Assembly: GCA_045543655.1 (NCBI GenBank)
Contig: JAZPXN010000017.1
Location: forward strand, 1 to 40,344
DNA from: RGIG995 sp045543655
GTDB lineage: Bacteria; Bacillota; Clostridia; Oscillospirales; UBA644
Length of the DNA: 40,344 nt
Direction of reading: 5' to 3'
A program made the position numbers and the translations under genes. Shown here piece by piece: positions 5,998 to 15,028 of the stretch (positions are counted from its first letter, which is position 1; each line of letters opens with the position of its first letter). Under the pieces are notes generated by a model. That model saw only the letters and a list, made by a program, of their open reading frames with translations. It did not search any database and was not told where the DNA came from.

Positions 5998-8630
5998 TCT
6001 TCGGTAATGTCTCCTTGGGTCGCCCGGATCTCGTTCCACTGATCCGCGGTGATCAGCACGTCCCGGGGCTTACTGCCCTGATAAGGCCCGATATATCCCT
6101 TCTTTTCCATCTGATCCATCAGGCGGCCGGCCCGGGAATGCCCCACGCCCAAGGACCGCTGAAGGCCGGAGGTGGAGGCCATGCCTGCTTTCAGCACCAG
6201 CTCTACCGCCCGGGGGAGGAGGATATCGTCCCCGTCGTCGATGATGTCACCGTCTTCGTCTACGCCGCCCATAGAGCCGGTGATGCCCTTCTTGTTGCCC
6301 TTGACTGCGGCCTGCTGGGCGTTCTTTTCAATGGCCTCCAGAATCCGGGATTGCTCTTCCGAGCCCGCACCGGAGGAGTGTTGCTTGATGAATTCCACCA
6401 CGTCTTCGATCTCTTTGTCGGAAACGTAGCAGCCCTGAATACGCATGGGCTTCGGACAGCCCAGGGGATTGTACAGCATGTCGCCCCGGCCGATCAGCTT
6501 TTCCGCACCGGTCTGGTCGAGGATGATACGGGAATCAATGCCCGAGGATACGGCAAAGGCGATTCGGGAGGGAACGTTTGCCTTGATCAGGCCGGTCAGC
6601 ACGTCGGCCGAGGGCCGCTGGGTGGCGATGACCAGGTGCATTCCTGCGGCGCGGGCCATCTGAGCCAGACGGCAGATGGCGTCTTCCACTTCGCCGGGGG
6701 CAACCTTCATCAGGTCGGCCAATTCGTCGATGACGATAACGATCTGGGGGAGAGGCTTCTCGTCCCCGGTGATCTTTTCGTTGTAGCCCTGGAAGTTCCG
6801 GACGTTCTTTTCCGCAAAGAGCTTATATCTCTGCATCATTTCGGTCACGGCCCATTGCAGGGCGCCGGCGGCCTTTTTCGCTTCGGTCACCACGGGGACC
6901 AGAAGGTGGGGAATCCCGTTGTAAACGCTCAGCTCTACCACCTTGGGGTCCACCAGGATCAGCTTGACCTGATCGGGGGAGGACTTATAAAGGATACTCA
7001 TCAGAAGCGTGTTGATGCACACCGATTTCCCGGAGCCGGTAGAGCCGGCGATGAGCAGATGGGGCATCTTTGCAAGGTCGATGCAGACGTTCTGCCCGGA
7101 AATGTCCTTGCCCAGTGCCACGGCAATGTTACTCTTATGGGAACGGAAGGCGTCGCTGGAAATGGTTTCCTTCAGATAAACGATACTGGAAATTTTATTG
7201 GGAATCTCGATGCCGATGGCGGACCGACCGGGAATGGGGGCTTCGATACGAACCCCGGAGGCGGCCAGGTGCAGCGCGATATCGTCGGTCAGATTCACGA
7301 TCTTGGAGATCTTGACTCCGGCGTTGGGCTGCAGCTCGTACCGGGTGACGGTGGGACCCCGAACTGCGTCAAGATAGGTGGTGTCTACGGAGAAATTTTC
7401 CAGGGCCTGCATCAGATTCTGGGCCGTCTGCTGCATTTCAGCCTTCGCCTTCGAGGCGTTTTCGTCGGGCTTATAGGCCAGAAGACTCAGCGGAGGATAG
7501 ACGTAGGGGACTTCCTTTTCCGCTTCCTTTTCAATCTCTGCGGCCATCTGTCCCGCTTCGGCGCGGATTTCTTCCTTGGAGAGCTTTTCTTCGGCTTTGG
7601 GCTGATTTTCGGCCTTCTCCAGCTCCATCAACGCCTGCGCCTTCGCTTCGATCTCTGCGGGCGTTTCGGTTCCGAACAGATCGGAGGAGAATTCAAATTC
7701 CCGGGCTTTCTTCGGCTTTTTGCCCGCGGCGGTTTCTTCTACCAGCTCCGAGGAAAGAACCACCTGCTTCGCTCCGGTGCCGGGCAAGGCTTCGCTATAC
7801 AGCTCCGCTTCCCGCTTCTTCTGTTCCTGCATCAGCCGGCGGCGATCGGTGGGCGTCAGGGTTTCTTCGTCTTCCACCGTGGGAATTTCAAATTTACGTT
7901 TCCGGGATGCAGGCTCTTCGGTCTCCACTGCTTCGGAGATCGCTTCCTTTTTCTTCTTTCCGAGGGCAAAGGGGAAAAGCTTAGGCTCTGCTACGGGTTC
8001 TTCAGCAGGCGCTTCTTCCACCTCTTCTTCGTTTCTGCGGAAGACGCTGGAGAAGGTAACGCCGCTGACCAGAACCAAAAGGATCAGCATAATCACGATC
8101 AGAACGATGATCGATCCCACTTTATTGAGCAGGGACAGAAACGCCCAGGAGAAGATCCCCGTCAGAGCGCCTCCCCCGATCATTTCCTTGCCCTTTTCCC
8201 CCAGGTGGAGGAAATAGTCGATAAAGCCCATACCGTTTAACTCCACCGTGAAAACCGACCACAGGGTGGAGAGGGATACGTACAGCCCCAGAATGCACCA
8301 TCCCCGCTTGGTCATGGTGGTATTCCGGTCAATGATGCGGGTGACTGCCAGCACCAGGAACAGAATGGGGATCCCGGCGGCGGTGGCACCCATGGCCCAG
8401 CTCATTGCGGTGCGAAGTCCCTGCCCCACGGGGCCGAGAAGCCCGTCGAAGAAGCTGAGGAACGACAGCAGGGCCAACGCCAGAAATACGATTCCCAGCA
8501 GAGTATTCTTCAGCGCCCGGTCCATGGGAGCGGATTTCTGCTTCCGGGGAGCGTTGCCCGTCCGCTTTTTCGTCCGGGACGCCTTCGTCCCGCTTGCGGA
8601 GCGGTTGGTGTTCTTTTTCTTGTTTGCCAT
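5994..8630 (-). CDS. ftsK: DNA translocase FtsK/SpoIIIE
   Basis: An 878-residue membrane-anchored DNA pump that clears chromosomal DNA from the division or sporulation septum. A basic N-terminal tail (1-40) is followed by about four transmembrane segments (roughly 42-62, 80-98, 107-127, 170-190). Next come an acidic, low-complexity linker (200-390), the alpha/beta motor with Walker A GSTGSGKS (529-536) and Walker B IVIVIDE (630-636), and a C-terminal winged-helix gamma domain (about 815-878) that reads orienting DNA sequences. The length is normal for Firmicutes. The start has GAAAGGAAGG upstream. It is divergent from zapA, another division gene, and shares a 192-base intergenic region with it. 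Whether it acts in division, sporulation or both cannot be told here. Confidence 0.96.
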   Translation of the reverse strand: MANKKKNTNRSASGTKASRTKKRTGNAPRKQKSAPMDRALKNTLLGIVFLALALLSFLSFFDGLLGPVGQGLRTAMSWAMGATAAGIPILFLVLAVTRIIDRNTTMTKRGWCILGLYVSLSTLWSVFTVELNGMGFIDYFLHLGEKGKEMIGGGALTGIFSWAFLSLLNKVGSIIVLIVIMLILLVLVSGVTFSSVFRRNEEEVEEAPAEEPVAEPKLFPFALGKKKKEAISEAVETEEPASRKRKFEIPTVEDEETLTPTDRRRLMQEQKKREAELYSEALPGTGAKQVVLSSELVEETAAGKKPKKAREFEFSSDLFGTETPAEIEAKAQALMELEKAENQPKAEEKLSKEEIRAEAGQMAAEIEKEAEKEVPYVYPPLSLLAYKPDENASKAKAEMQQTAQNLMQALENFSVDTTYLDAVRGPTVTRYELQPNAGVKISKIVNLTDDIALHLAASGVRIEAPIPGRSAIGIEIPNKISSIVYLKETISSDAFRSHKSNIAVALGKDISGQNVCIDLAKMPHLLIAGSTGSGKSVCINTLLMSILYKSSPDQVKLILVDPKVVELSVYNGIPHLLVPVVTEAKKAAGALQWAVTEMMQRYKLFAEKNVRNFQGYNEKITGDEKPLPQIVIVIDELADLMKVAPGEVEDAICRLAQMARAAGMHLVIATQRPSADVLTGLIKANVPSRIAFAVSSGIDSRIILDQTGAEKLIGRGDMLYNPLGCPKPMRIQGCYVSDKEIEDVVEFIKQHSSGAGSEEQSRILEAIEKNAQQAAVKGNKKGITGSMGGVDEDGDIIDDGDDILLPRAVELVLKAGMASTSGLQRSLGVGHSRAGRLMDQMEKKGYIGPYQGSKPRDVLITADQWNEIRATQGDITEE

Positions 8631-8680
8631 GTGAGCCTTCCTTTCTTTTTGCTTGCTCTTTCGTATGATTCAAGTCGGCC

Positions 8681-8692
8681 TTGCGGCCGCAA
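8681..8692. promoter_or_regulatory. 12-base perfect palindrome in the ftsK leader
   Basis: TTGCGGCCGCAA is a perfect palindrome 50 bases before the ftsK start, in the shared ftsK/zapA intergenic region. It could be an operator or a chance GC-rich palindrome. I found no convincing ftsK promoter nearby. Confidence 0.3.
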
Positions 8693-8748
8693 ACGTAGGT
8701 GATTCTTATCCCGTTTTGGTATATTTTAAGATAATTTTCAGACTCCCC

Positions 8749-8777
8749 TTGCTTTTTTTCCTCAAATGTGTTATGAT
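8749..8777 (+). promoter_or_regulatory. sigma-A-type promoter of zapA
   Basis: TTGCTT, 17 bases, TATGAT, with the -10 ending 45 bases before the zapA start. Confidence 0.8.
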
Positions 8778-8822
8778 AATAAGGTAAAACGATTTTTTCG
8801 CACCTCAAAGGAGGAATATTTT

Positions 8823-9122
8823 ATGGATGATACCATTTATACCGTAAACGTGGGCGGATTTGACGTCAAGCTGTATTCCAGCGAGACCGAGGCCGAGACC
8901 ACGTCCATCGTCAAGGCGGTCAACCGCCGTATCGCCCAGTTTGAGCAGGGGAACAAGGGTGCCCCCAAAATGAATTCCATTCTTCTGGCCTGCATGGACC
9001 TTTGCGACGAGAACCGTCAGCTGAAGGAAAAACTGGAAAAGCAGCGGGCCAAAAATACCGCCCTCAAGGCTCAGGTGGCCGCGCTGAAAAAAGAGCTGGC
9101 CGCGTCGAAGGACGGGGAGTAA
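8823..9122 (+). CDS. zapA: cell division protein ZapA
   Basis: A 99-residue ZapA-family protein, a dimeric or tetrameric factor that bundles FtsZ filaments at the division ring. The N-terminal globular part (1-45) has the family-like 'VNVGGFDVKLYSSETE' and 'IVKAVNRRI' segments, and a long C-terminal coiled coil (about 60-97) is rich in K, E, A and L. The start at 8823 is set by AAAGGAGG 8 bases upstream; an in-frame ATG 19 codons earlier lies in the promoter and is unlikely. The U32-family gene begins 7 bases past its stop, so the two are co-transcribed. Confidence 0.88.
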   Translation: MDDTIYTVNVGGFDVKLYSSETEAETTSIVKAVNRRIAQFEQGNKGAPKMNSILLACMDLCDENRQLKEKLEKQRAKNTALKAQVAALKKELAASKDGE

Positions 9123-9129
9123 CTGCGCT

Positions 9130-11082
9130 ATGGAGATTTTGTCTCCTGCCGGGTCTCCGGAAGCCCTGAAGGCCGCCGTGCTGTCGGGGGCCGACGCGGT
9201 TTATTTCGGCGCGTCGGCGTTCAATGCCCGGATGAACGCATCCAATTTCACCGACGACGTGCTGGCGGAAAATATTCGCTATTGCCACGAGCGGGGCGTT
9301 TCCTGCCACGGGACCCTGAATACCCTGGTCTCTCAGCGGGAATTGCCGCAGGCCCTTGCTACGGCGGAAAAATTGATCGCCGCCGGCATCGACGCTTTGA
9401 TCGTACAGGACGTGGGGCTTGCGTCGGAACTGAAAAAACGTTCCGATATTCCCCTTCACGCTTCCACCCAGATGACGGTGCATAATCTGGACGGGATCCT
9501 GTTTGCGGAGCAGATGGGCTTCGACCGGGTGGTGCTTTCCCGAGAAGTGAGCCGGAAGGAATTGGAGTATATGGCCGCCCGCTCTCCGCTGGAGATCGAG
9601 ATCTTCGGCCACGGCGCCCTTTGTATGTGCTACAGCGGGCAATGCTATATGAGCTCCCTCATCGGCGGCCGCTCCGGCAACCGGGGGGAATGCGCCCAGC
9701 CCTGCCGCCTGCCTTACGCCGGCGGATACCGGTTGAGCCTGAAGGATCTTTGTTTGCTCAAATATTATAACGAGTTAGAGGGGATGAAAATCGCATCCCT
9801 GAAGATCGAAGGACGGATGAAATCTCCGGAATACGTTTCCGCCATTACCGCCGCTTACGCCGCCGCCAAGCGGGGCGAGGCCTATTCTCCCGAGACGGAG
9901 GCCTATCTTGCAGGGGTTTTCAGCCGTTCCGGCTTTACCGACGGATATTATACCGACCGGATCGGGAAATCCATGTTCGGTACCCGGAGTGAGACGGTCA
10001 ATCGGGTGGATCTGCCTACCCGAGAATATCCCCGGCTGGCGCTGGATCTTTCGGTCCGTCCCCACGGGGAAGACCTTCTCTGTACCGCCCGTTGCGGTTC
10101 TTATTCTGCGGAAGGAACGTTGCCCTGCTCTCCTGCCCGAAATCGGGCTACCTCTCCGGAAGAAATCCGGGAGGCCTTCGGCGCTTTGGGAAATACGGCC
10201 TATTATCTTTCCGGTTTTTCCGCCGAATTGCCGGAAAATTCCTTCGTTCCCGCCTCTGCCGTCAAGCAGCTGCGCCGGGAGATGATCGAACGGCTGACCG
10301 AAATGCGGTGTATGATCTCCCATTCCTGGAAAGATCTGCCTCTTTCGTATGAGAAGGCGATTCCCGTTTCCGGCCGCAGAGAAGGCTTTTTTCTGCATCC
10401 CGATCGCATCCCCGACGGGGTGGATCTGGACCGGATCTGGGTCCCTCTTCCCGCGTTGCGGGAACACCCCGATCTTTCGGAGCGCTTCGGAACGAAGCTC
10501 GGCTTCGTTCTGCCCCGGATTCTGCGGGACGATGAAAAACAGAAGGCCGAGCGCTTCGTGGCGGAATGGAAAGCCTCCGGCGTGACCGACGCCCTGTGCG
10601 GAAACGCGGGGCATTTGCCCTTTTGCTTCTCCCACGGGCTTACGCCCCACGGAGATTACGGGTTGAACGTATACAATCCCGTCACGCGGGACGAATATCT
10701 GGCCAAGGGATGCGCCGACGTGACGCTCTCCTTCGAGCTGAACGCCGCTCAGCTGCGGGACCTTACCACCGAACGGACCGGCGTCGTGGTCTACGGCCGC
10801 CTGCCCTTCATGATTTTCCGCAATTGTCTGAAAAAGAACCACGGCAGCGACGAAACGCTGACCGACCGGATGGGGAAGGAATTCCTTCTCACCTGCGCTT
10901 ACGGATGCCGCAACGAGTTGTGGAACGCCGACCGGCTGTGGCTTGCGGACAAGCCCGTCGCAAGGCTGGGCTTTCAGCGGTTTTTGTTCACCGACGAGAG
11001 TCGGGAAGAGATTATCGCCGTTCTGGACGCCTATCGCAGGGGAGATCCTCCGGAAGGGAACGTCACCCGGGGACGGTTTTGA
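9130..11082 (+). CDS. U32-family protein (RlhA/TrhP-like RNA hydroxylation)
   Basis: A 650-residue member of the former 'peptidase U32' family. Characterised relatives are not proteases: RlhA hydroxylates a cytidine of 23S rRNA and TrhP makes 5-hydroxyuridine in tRNA. The N-terminal TIM-barrel-like half starts MEILSPAGSPEAL. The U32 signature lies in EIFGHGALCMCYSGQC (about residues 158-173), followed by GRSGNRGECAQPC with further Cys, matching the likely iron-sulfur ligands. The C-terminal half (about 330-650) is the extended region found in long, RlhA-like members. The length is close to E. coli RlhA (about 650). Which RNA is the substrate cannot be decided. It is the second gene after zapA and ends at a strong terminator. 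Confidence 0.9.
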   Translation: MEILSPAGSPEALKAAVLSGADAVYFGASAFNARMNASNFTDDVLAENIRYCHERGVSCHGTLNTLVSQRELPQALATAEKLIAAGIDALIVQDVGLASELKKRSDIPLHASTQMTVHNLDGILFAEQMGFDRVVLSREVSRKELEYMAARSPLEIEIFGHGALCMCYSGQCYMSSLIGGRSGNRGECAQPCRLPYAGGYRLSLKDLCLLKYYNELEGMKIASLKIEGRMKSPEYVSAITAAYAAAKRGEAYSPETEAYLAGVFSRSGFTDGYYTDRIGKSMFGTRSETVNRVDLPTREYPRLALDLSVRPHGEDLLCTARCGSYSAEGTLPCSPARNRATSPEEIREAFGALGNTAYYLSGFSAELPENSFVPASAVKQLRREMIERLTEMRCMISHSWKDLPLSYEKAIPVSGRREGFFLHPDRIPDGVDLDRIWVPLPALREHPDLSERFGTKLGFVLPRILRDDEKQKAERFVAEWKASGVTDALCGNAGHLPFCFSHGLTPHGDYGLNVYNPVTRDEYLAKGCADVTLSFELNAAQLRDLTTERTGVVVYGRLPFMIFRNCLKKNHGSDETLTDRMGKEFLLTCAYGCRNELWNADRLWLADKPVARLGFQRFLFTDESREEIIAVLDAYRRGDPPEGNVTRGRF

Positions 11083-11096
11083 GAAGAGACGCGCAC

Positions 11097-11131
11097 GGAT
11101 TGGAGAAAATGATCTCCAATCCGTTTTTTTT
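11097..11131 (+). terminator. intrinsic terminator after the U32-family gene
   Basis: GGATTGGAGA (11097-11106) pairs perfectly with TCTCCAATCC (11113-11122), followed by G and eight T. It also separates this operon from the convergent aminotransferase gene. Confidence 0.93.
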
Positions 11132-11135
11132 GCGT

Positions 11136-12404
11136 TTATTTCAGGTAATGCTCCGCCGTGGCGAGCTTAATGCAGATGCACAGCAGCTTGATGCATATTT
11201 TCAGCTCGTCAAGAGGGGGATAGGTGGGGGCGATACGAAGGTTGCAGTCCTTCGGATCGTGGTGATAGGGGAAGGACGAGCCTGCAGGCGTGATCTTGAC
11301 CCCCGCCTTGCTCATCAGCTCTTCCACCCGCTTCGCACAGCCGTTCTCCACGTCCACCGACAGGAAATAGCCGCCGTTGGGCACGGTCCAGGTTGCGTAG
11401 CCGTCGGGCGACAGCTGCTCGCTCATTTCCTTCAGCGCCACGTCGAACTGGGGACGGAGCCGCTCTGCATGACGCTTCATGTGCTCCACGATGCCCTGCT
11501 TGTTCTTGAAATACCGCACGTGCCGCAGTTGATTTAGCTTGTCGGGACCGATGGTCTGGTAGGTCTTGACGGCGTTCAGCGCCTTGATATTCGCCTTCGA
11601 CGCCGCCATAGCCGCCACCCCGGAGCCGGGGAAGGAGATCTTGGAGGTAGAGGTGAACATCAGCGCCCGGTTGGGGTTTCCGGCCTTAACGCATTCGTCG
11701 TAAAGATTCAGCAGCGTATCGGGGGTGTCGGTCAGATCGTGAACGATATAAGCGTTATCCCAGTAGATGCGGAAATCGGGAGCCGCTTTCATTTTCGCCA
11801 GCCGACGCACCACCTCGTCGGAATAGGTTTTTCCTTCGGGATTGCTGTATTTTGGAACGCACCACATTCCTTTGATGCAGTTGTGTTCCGCGCAGAGGGC
11901 CTCGATCTTATCCATATCGGGGCCGTCTTCCTTCATTTCGATGGGAATCATTTCAATGCCCAGGCTTTCACAGATGGCGAAATGCCGATCGTATCCGGGG
12001 GCGGGGCAAAGCCAGCGGACTTTGTCCTCCCGACACCAGGGACGGGTCGAGCCGGGGACTCCGAAGAGCATGGCGGTGACGATGGTGTCGTACATCATGT
12101 TCAGGCTGGAGTTGCCGCCCACCACCACGTTGTCCGCACTTACTTCAAACAGCTCTGCAAACAGTCTGCGGGCCTCGGGGATTCCGTTGAGGATGCCGTA
12201 GTTGCGATAGTCGCCCTCTTCACCGTAGCAGTCTTCGCAGGTCTTCAGAGTTCCCAAAAGGCCTTCGGTTACGTTCAGCTGATCGGAGGAGGGCTTGCCC
12301 CGGGACATATCCAGATCCAGATCCTCGGTGCAATAAGTATTGTATTCGTCCTTTGCCGCCCGGTAGATGGCGGACCATTCTTCTTTGGTAAATTGAGAGA
12401 TCAT
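11136..12404 (-). CDS. aspartate aminotransferase, subgroup Ic type
   Basis: A 422-residue PLP-dependent fold-type I aminotransferase of the divergent Ic aspartate aminotransferase type (Corynebacterium AspT-like), which interconverts aspartate and 2-oxoglutarate with oxaloacetate and glutamate. Visible features are LDLDMSRGKPSSDQL near the N-terminus, GGNSSLNMMYDT in the cofactor pocket, YWDNAYIVHDL with the Asp and Tyr that contact PLP, and the Schiff-base lysine in FTSTSKISFPGSG. Near the C-terminus, LRIAPTYPP holds the substrate-carboxylate Arg. It starts 31 bases after asnS and shares its operon, so both genes handle the Asp/Asn family. Substrate specificity is inferred from the family. 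Confidence 0.9.
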   Translation of the reverse strand: MISQFTKEEWSAIYRAAKDEYNTYCTEDLDLDMSRGKPSSDQLNVTEGLLGTLKTCEDCYGEEGDYRNYGILNGIPEARRLFAELFEVSADNVVVGGNSSLNMMYDTIVTAMLFGVPGSTRPWCREDKVRWLCPAPGYDRHFAICESLGIEMIPIEMKEDGPDMDKIEALCAEHNCIKGMWCVPKYSNPEGKTYSDEVVRRLAKMKAAPDFRIYWDNAYIVHDLTDTPDTLLNLYDECVKAGNPNRALMFTSTSKISFPGSGVAAMAASKANIKALNAVKTYQTIGPDKLNQLRHVRYFKNKQGIVEHMKRHAERLRPQFDVALKEMSEQLSPDGYATWTVPNGGYFLSVDVENGCAKRVEELMSKAGVKITPAGSSFPYHHDPKDCNLRIAPTYPPLDELKICIKLLCICIKLATAEHYLK

Positions 12405-12435
12405 AGGGGAGATTCCTTTCGGTTTTTGGGAGCGC

Positions 12436-13830
12436 TTAAAATTCGGCCGTGCCGACGGTGCGGGGGAAGGGAATGGCGTCCCGGATATTGGAAATACCGG
12501 TGAGGTACATGATCAGCCGTTCGAAGCCCAGGCCGAATCCGGCGTGCTTGGTGCCGCCGTACCGGCGCAGATCCAGATACCACCAGTAGTCTTCCTCGTT
12601 CAGTCCCAGTTCCTTCATCCGTTCCAGCAGGACGTCCAGCCGTTCCTCACGCTGACTGCCTCCGATGATCTCGCCAACGCCGGGCACCAGAAGATCGGTG
12701 GCGGCAACGGTCTTTCCGTCGTCGTTCAGCCGCATATAGAAGGCCTTGATTTCCTTGGGATAATCGGTGAGGAACACGGGAGATTTGAAGATCTCTTCGG
12801 TCAGATACCGTTCGTGTTCGGTCTGCAGATCGCAGCCCCAGGACACGGGATAGTCGAATTTGTGACCGGATTTTTCCAGCAGATCCACCGCTTCGGTATA
12901 GGTGACCCGCTTGAAATCGGCGTTGACCAGGGCGGTCAGACGCTCCAGCAGGCCGGTGTCTACTCTTTGATTGAAGAAGGCAAGGTCGGCGGCGCATTTG
13001 TCCATGACGTAGTTGATGACGTATTTGATCATCGCTTCCGCCAGATTCATGTCGTCCTGCAGATCGGCAAAGGCAATTTCCGGCTCGATCATCCAGAATT
13101 CCGCCGCGTGGCGGGGTGTGTTGGAGTTCTCGGCGCGGAAGGTGGGTCCGAAGGTATATACCTTATCAAAGGCCATAGCGAAGCATTCTGCCTCCAACTG
13201 GCCGGATACGGTCAGATTGGTGGATTTTCCAAAGAAATCCTCGGAATAATCCACGGTACCGTTTTCGGTTTTGGGCAGATTCTCCATGTCCAGGGTGGTG
13301 ATGCGGAACATTTCCCCGGCGCCTTCGCAGTCACTGCCGGTGATGATGGGGGTGTTTACGTAGACGAAGCCCTGATCCTGGAAGAATTTGTGGATCGCAT
13401 AGGCCGCAACGGAGCGAACCCGGAAGGCGGCGGAAAACAGATTGGTCCGGGGACGCAGGTGGGCGATGCCTCTCAAAAATTCGGGAGAGTGCCGCTTCTT
13501 CTGCAGGGGGTAATCGGGGGTGGAGGCCCCGGCCACGGTGACGGCGGTGGCTTTGATCTCGAAGGGCTGCTTCATGTCGGGGGTCAGAACGAACCGGCCC
13601 TCCACCTCTACGGCAGAGCCCACGTTCAGCTTGACGATCTCTTTATAATTCGCAAGCCCGGCTTCCTCCAGAACGATCTGCACTCCGTTGAAATAGGAGC
13701 CGTCGTTCAGCTCGATAAAGCCGAATGCTTTGGAATCCCGCAGAGTCCGGACCCAACCGCAGACCTTGACGGTCTGTTCGGAATAGGTCTCGGGCGCGGC
13801 AAACAGTTCATTGATAAACGTCCGTTTCAT
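12436..13830 (-). CDS. asnS: asparaginyl-tRNA synthetase
   Basis: Class IIb synthetase of 464 residues that attaches asparagine to tRNA-Asn in the cytoplasm. The N-terminal OB-fold (about 1-105) contains VCGWVRTLRDSK. The catalytic domain has HLRPRTNLFSAAFR, motif 2 around FGPTFRAENSNTPRHAAEFW, and motif 3 GFGLGFERLIMYLTG near the C-terminus. The length matches E. coli AsnS (466). AsnS together with AspS here implies direct Asn-tRNA formation rather than only the amidotransferase route. I see no T-box in its leader; a short leader follows a consensus promoter. The aspartate aminotransferase gene follows in the operon. Confidence 0.97.
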   Translation of the reverse strand: MKRTFINELFAAPETYSEQTVKVCGWVRTLRDSKAFGFIELNDGSYFNGVQIVLEEAGLANYKEIVKLNVGSAVEVEGRFVLTPDMKQPFEIKATAVTVAGASTPDYPLQKKRHSPEFLRGIAHLRPRTNLFSAAFRVRSVAAYAIHKFFQDQGFVYVNTPIITGSDCEGAGEMFRITTLDMENLPKTENGTVDYSEDFFGKSTNLTVSGQLEAECFAMAFDKVYTFGPTFRAENSNTPRHAAEFWMIEPEIAFADLQDDMNLAEAMIKYVINYVMDKCAADLAFFNQRVDTGLLERLTALVNADFKRVTYTEAVDLLEKSGHKFDYPVSWGCDLQTEHERYLTEEIFKSPVFLTDYPKEIKAFYMRLNDDGKTVAATDLLVPGVGEIIGGSQREERLDVLLERMKELGLNEEDYWWYLDLRRYGGTKHAGFGLGFERLIMYLTGISNIRDAIPFPRTVGTAEF

Positions 13831-13875
13831 ACTTGTATTCCATCCTTTGCGTTGTGCTACAAAATATAATATATA

Positions 13876-13904
13876 ATTATATCATAGAACCGCGCGGATG
13901 ACAA
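13876..13904 (-). promoter_or_regulatory. sigma-A-type promoter of asnS
   Basis: Minus strand: TTGTCA, 17 bases, TATAAT, 45 bases before the asnS ATG. Confidence 0.85.
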
Positions 13905-14265
13905 TAGGGAAAGACTAATATGTCATAAAAAGTTCTGTTTTGGTTGCGAATCGGTCAAAAGTTTTACGAATTTCGTACGGAATTTCCATCGTTTCTTGGC
14001 GGTTTTCTTGGTATTTGTCCGGTTTTTTGCCTGCCCGTGACCGCCGTAATTCCGGAAAAAGCCCGGAATATCAATGATTTTTCCATGTTACAAGTTTGAA
14101 ATATCTCCGCCGCATTTTTTTTTCAATTTTCAATTCCGTCAAAAAAATGACTTGCTTTGATAATAATTTACCGCAAAATGCAGAGGTATATTGTGACGGA
14201 AATATGGCAAAACTATTTCAGAATTGAAAAATGTGACCTTTTTTTATTGAAATTTTGTCCGGTTC
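13905..14265. other. AT-rich intergenic region between asnS and the regulator operon
   Basis: About 360 bases with no credible gene. It holds an 11-base direct repeat TTTGTCCGGTT at 14014-14024 and 14254-14264, the second copy ending one base before the -35 of the downstream operon. There is also a 7-base tandem repeat TTCTTGG near 13993-14011 and an ATTCCGG/CCGGAAT inverted repeat at 14049-14069. The repeats could be regulator-binding sites; that is inference. Confidence 0.5.
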
Positions 14266-14294
14266 TTGACAAACTCCGTAAAATATGCTATACT
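14266..14294 (+). promoter_or_regulatory. sigma-A-type promoter of the regulator-kinase-maf-mre-PBP2 operon
   Basis: TTGACA, 17 bases, TATACT, with the response-regulator ATG 44 bases beyond the -10. No other promoter or terminator is evident until 21 kb. Confidence 0.92.
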
Positions 14295-14338
14295 AATTCC
14301 AACACGGACAATAACAGATCCCGGAGGGAATAAGATTC

Positions 14339-15028
14339 ATGGAAAAAACCATTCTGATCGCCGATGATAATAAGGAAATCGTCGATCTTCTGAAAATTTA
14401 CGCGCAGAAGGAAGGCTTCCAGTATATTTGCGCCTACGACGGTGAGCAGGCGCTCAAGTTCTTCAAGGAACGCAACCCGTCCCTGATTCTGCTCGATATT
14501 ATGATGCCCAAGATCAACGGCTTCGACGTCTGCAAGCAGATTCGGCAGACCTCCAACGTTCCTATCATTATTATTTCCGCCAAGGCGGAAGAGCAGGAGC
14601 GCATTCTCGGCCTGGACATCGGTGCTGACGATTACGTCATTAAGCCCTTCAGTCCCCGGGAGGTCCTCATGCGGGTCAAGACCGTTCTTCGCCGGGTTGC
14701 CGACGAATCCGTCGACGAAAAGAGCAAGAAGATCGAGGTCGCCGGCCTTGTCATTGATATGAACAGCTACGAGGCGTCGGTCAACGGAAAGCCCGTTATC
14801 CTGACCAAGAAAGAAATTGAAATTTTGTGGCTCTTCGCCACCAACCCCGGCCGGGTCTTTACCCGGGATCATCTGTTGGAAAACATCTGGGGTTACGAAT
14901 ATTTCGGAGATACCCGCACCGTCGATACCCACATCAAGCGCATCCGCACTAAGCTGGATATTGATGATTCCGTCGGATTTGATATCAAGACGGTTTGGGG
15001 CGTCGGTTATAAGTTTGACGTCAAATGA
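14339..15028 (+). CDS. OmpR/PhoB-family response regulator
   Basis: A 229-residue two-component transcription factor. The receiver domain (1-120) has acidic pair D9/D10, phosphoacceptor D53 in LILLDIMMP, and K102 in YVIKPF. The C-terminal winged-helix DNA-binding domain (about 130-229) has the OmpR-type recognition segment 'FGDTRTVDTHIKRIRTKL' and ends GVGYKFDVK. GGAGGG lies about 10 bases before the ATG. It overlaps the histidine kinase by 4 bases (ATGA). As first gene of the operon carrying mreBCD and PBP2 it probably responds to envelope state, and it may regulate its own promoter; both are inferences from position. It resembles WalR/PhoP-type regulators, but orthology cannot be assigned by eye. 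Confidence 0.94.
   Translation: MEKTILIADDNKEIVDLLKIYAQKEGFQYICAYDGEQALKFFKERNPSLILLDIMMPKINGFDVCKQIRQTSNVPIIIISAKAEEQERILGLDIGADDYVIKPFSPREVLMRVKTVLRRVADESVDEKSKKIEVAGLVIDMNSYEASVNGKPVILTKKEIEILWLFATNPGRVFTRDHLLENIWGYEYFGDTRTVDTHIKRIRTKLDIDDSVGFDIKTVWGVGYKFDVK

Noticed and set aside
6015..8240. Open frame of about 740 codons on the plus strand, opposite ftsK
   Set aside because: Antisense shadow of ftsK, repetitive composition, no family features.
13831..14000. T-box upstream of asnS
   Set aside because: No AAGGTGGAACC-like sequence or antiterminator was found; only a short leader follows the promoter.
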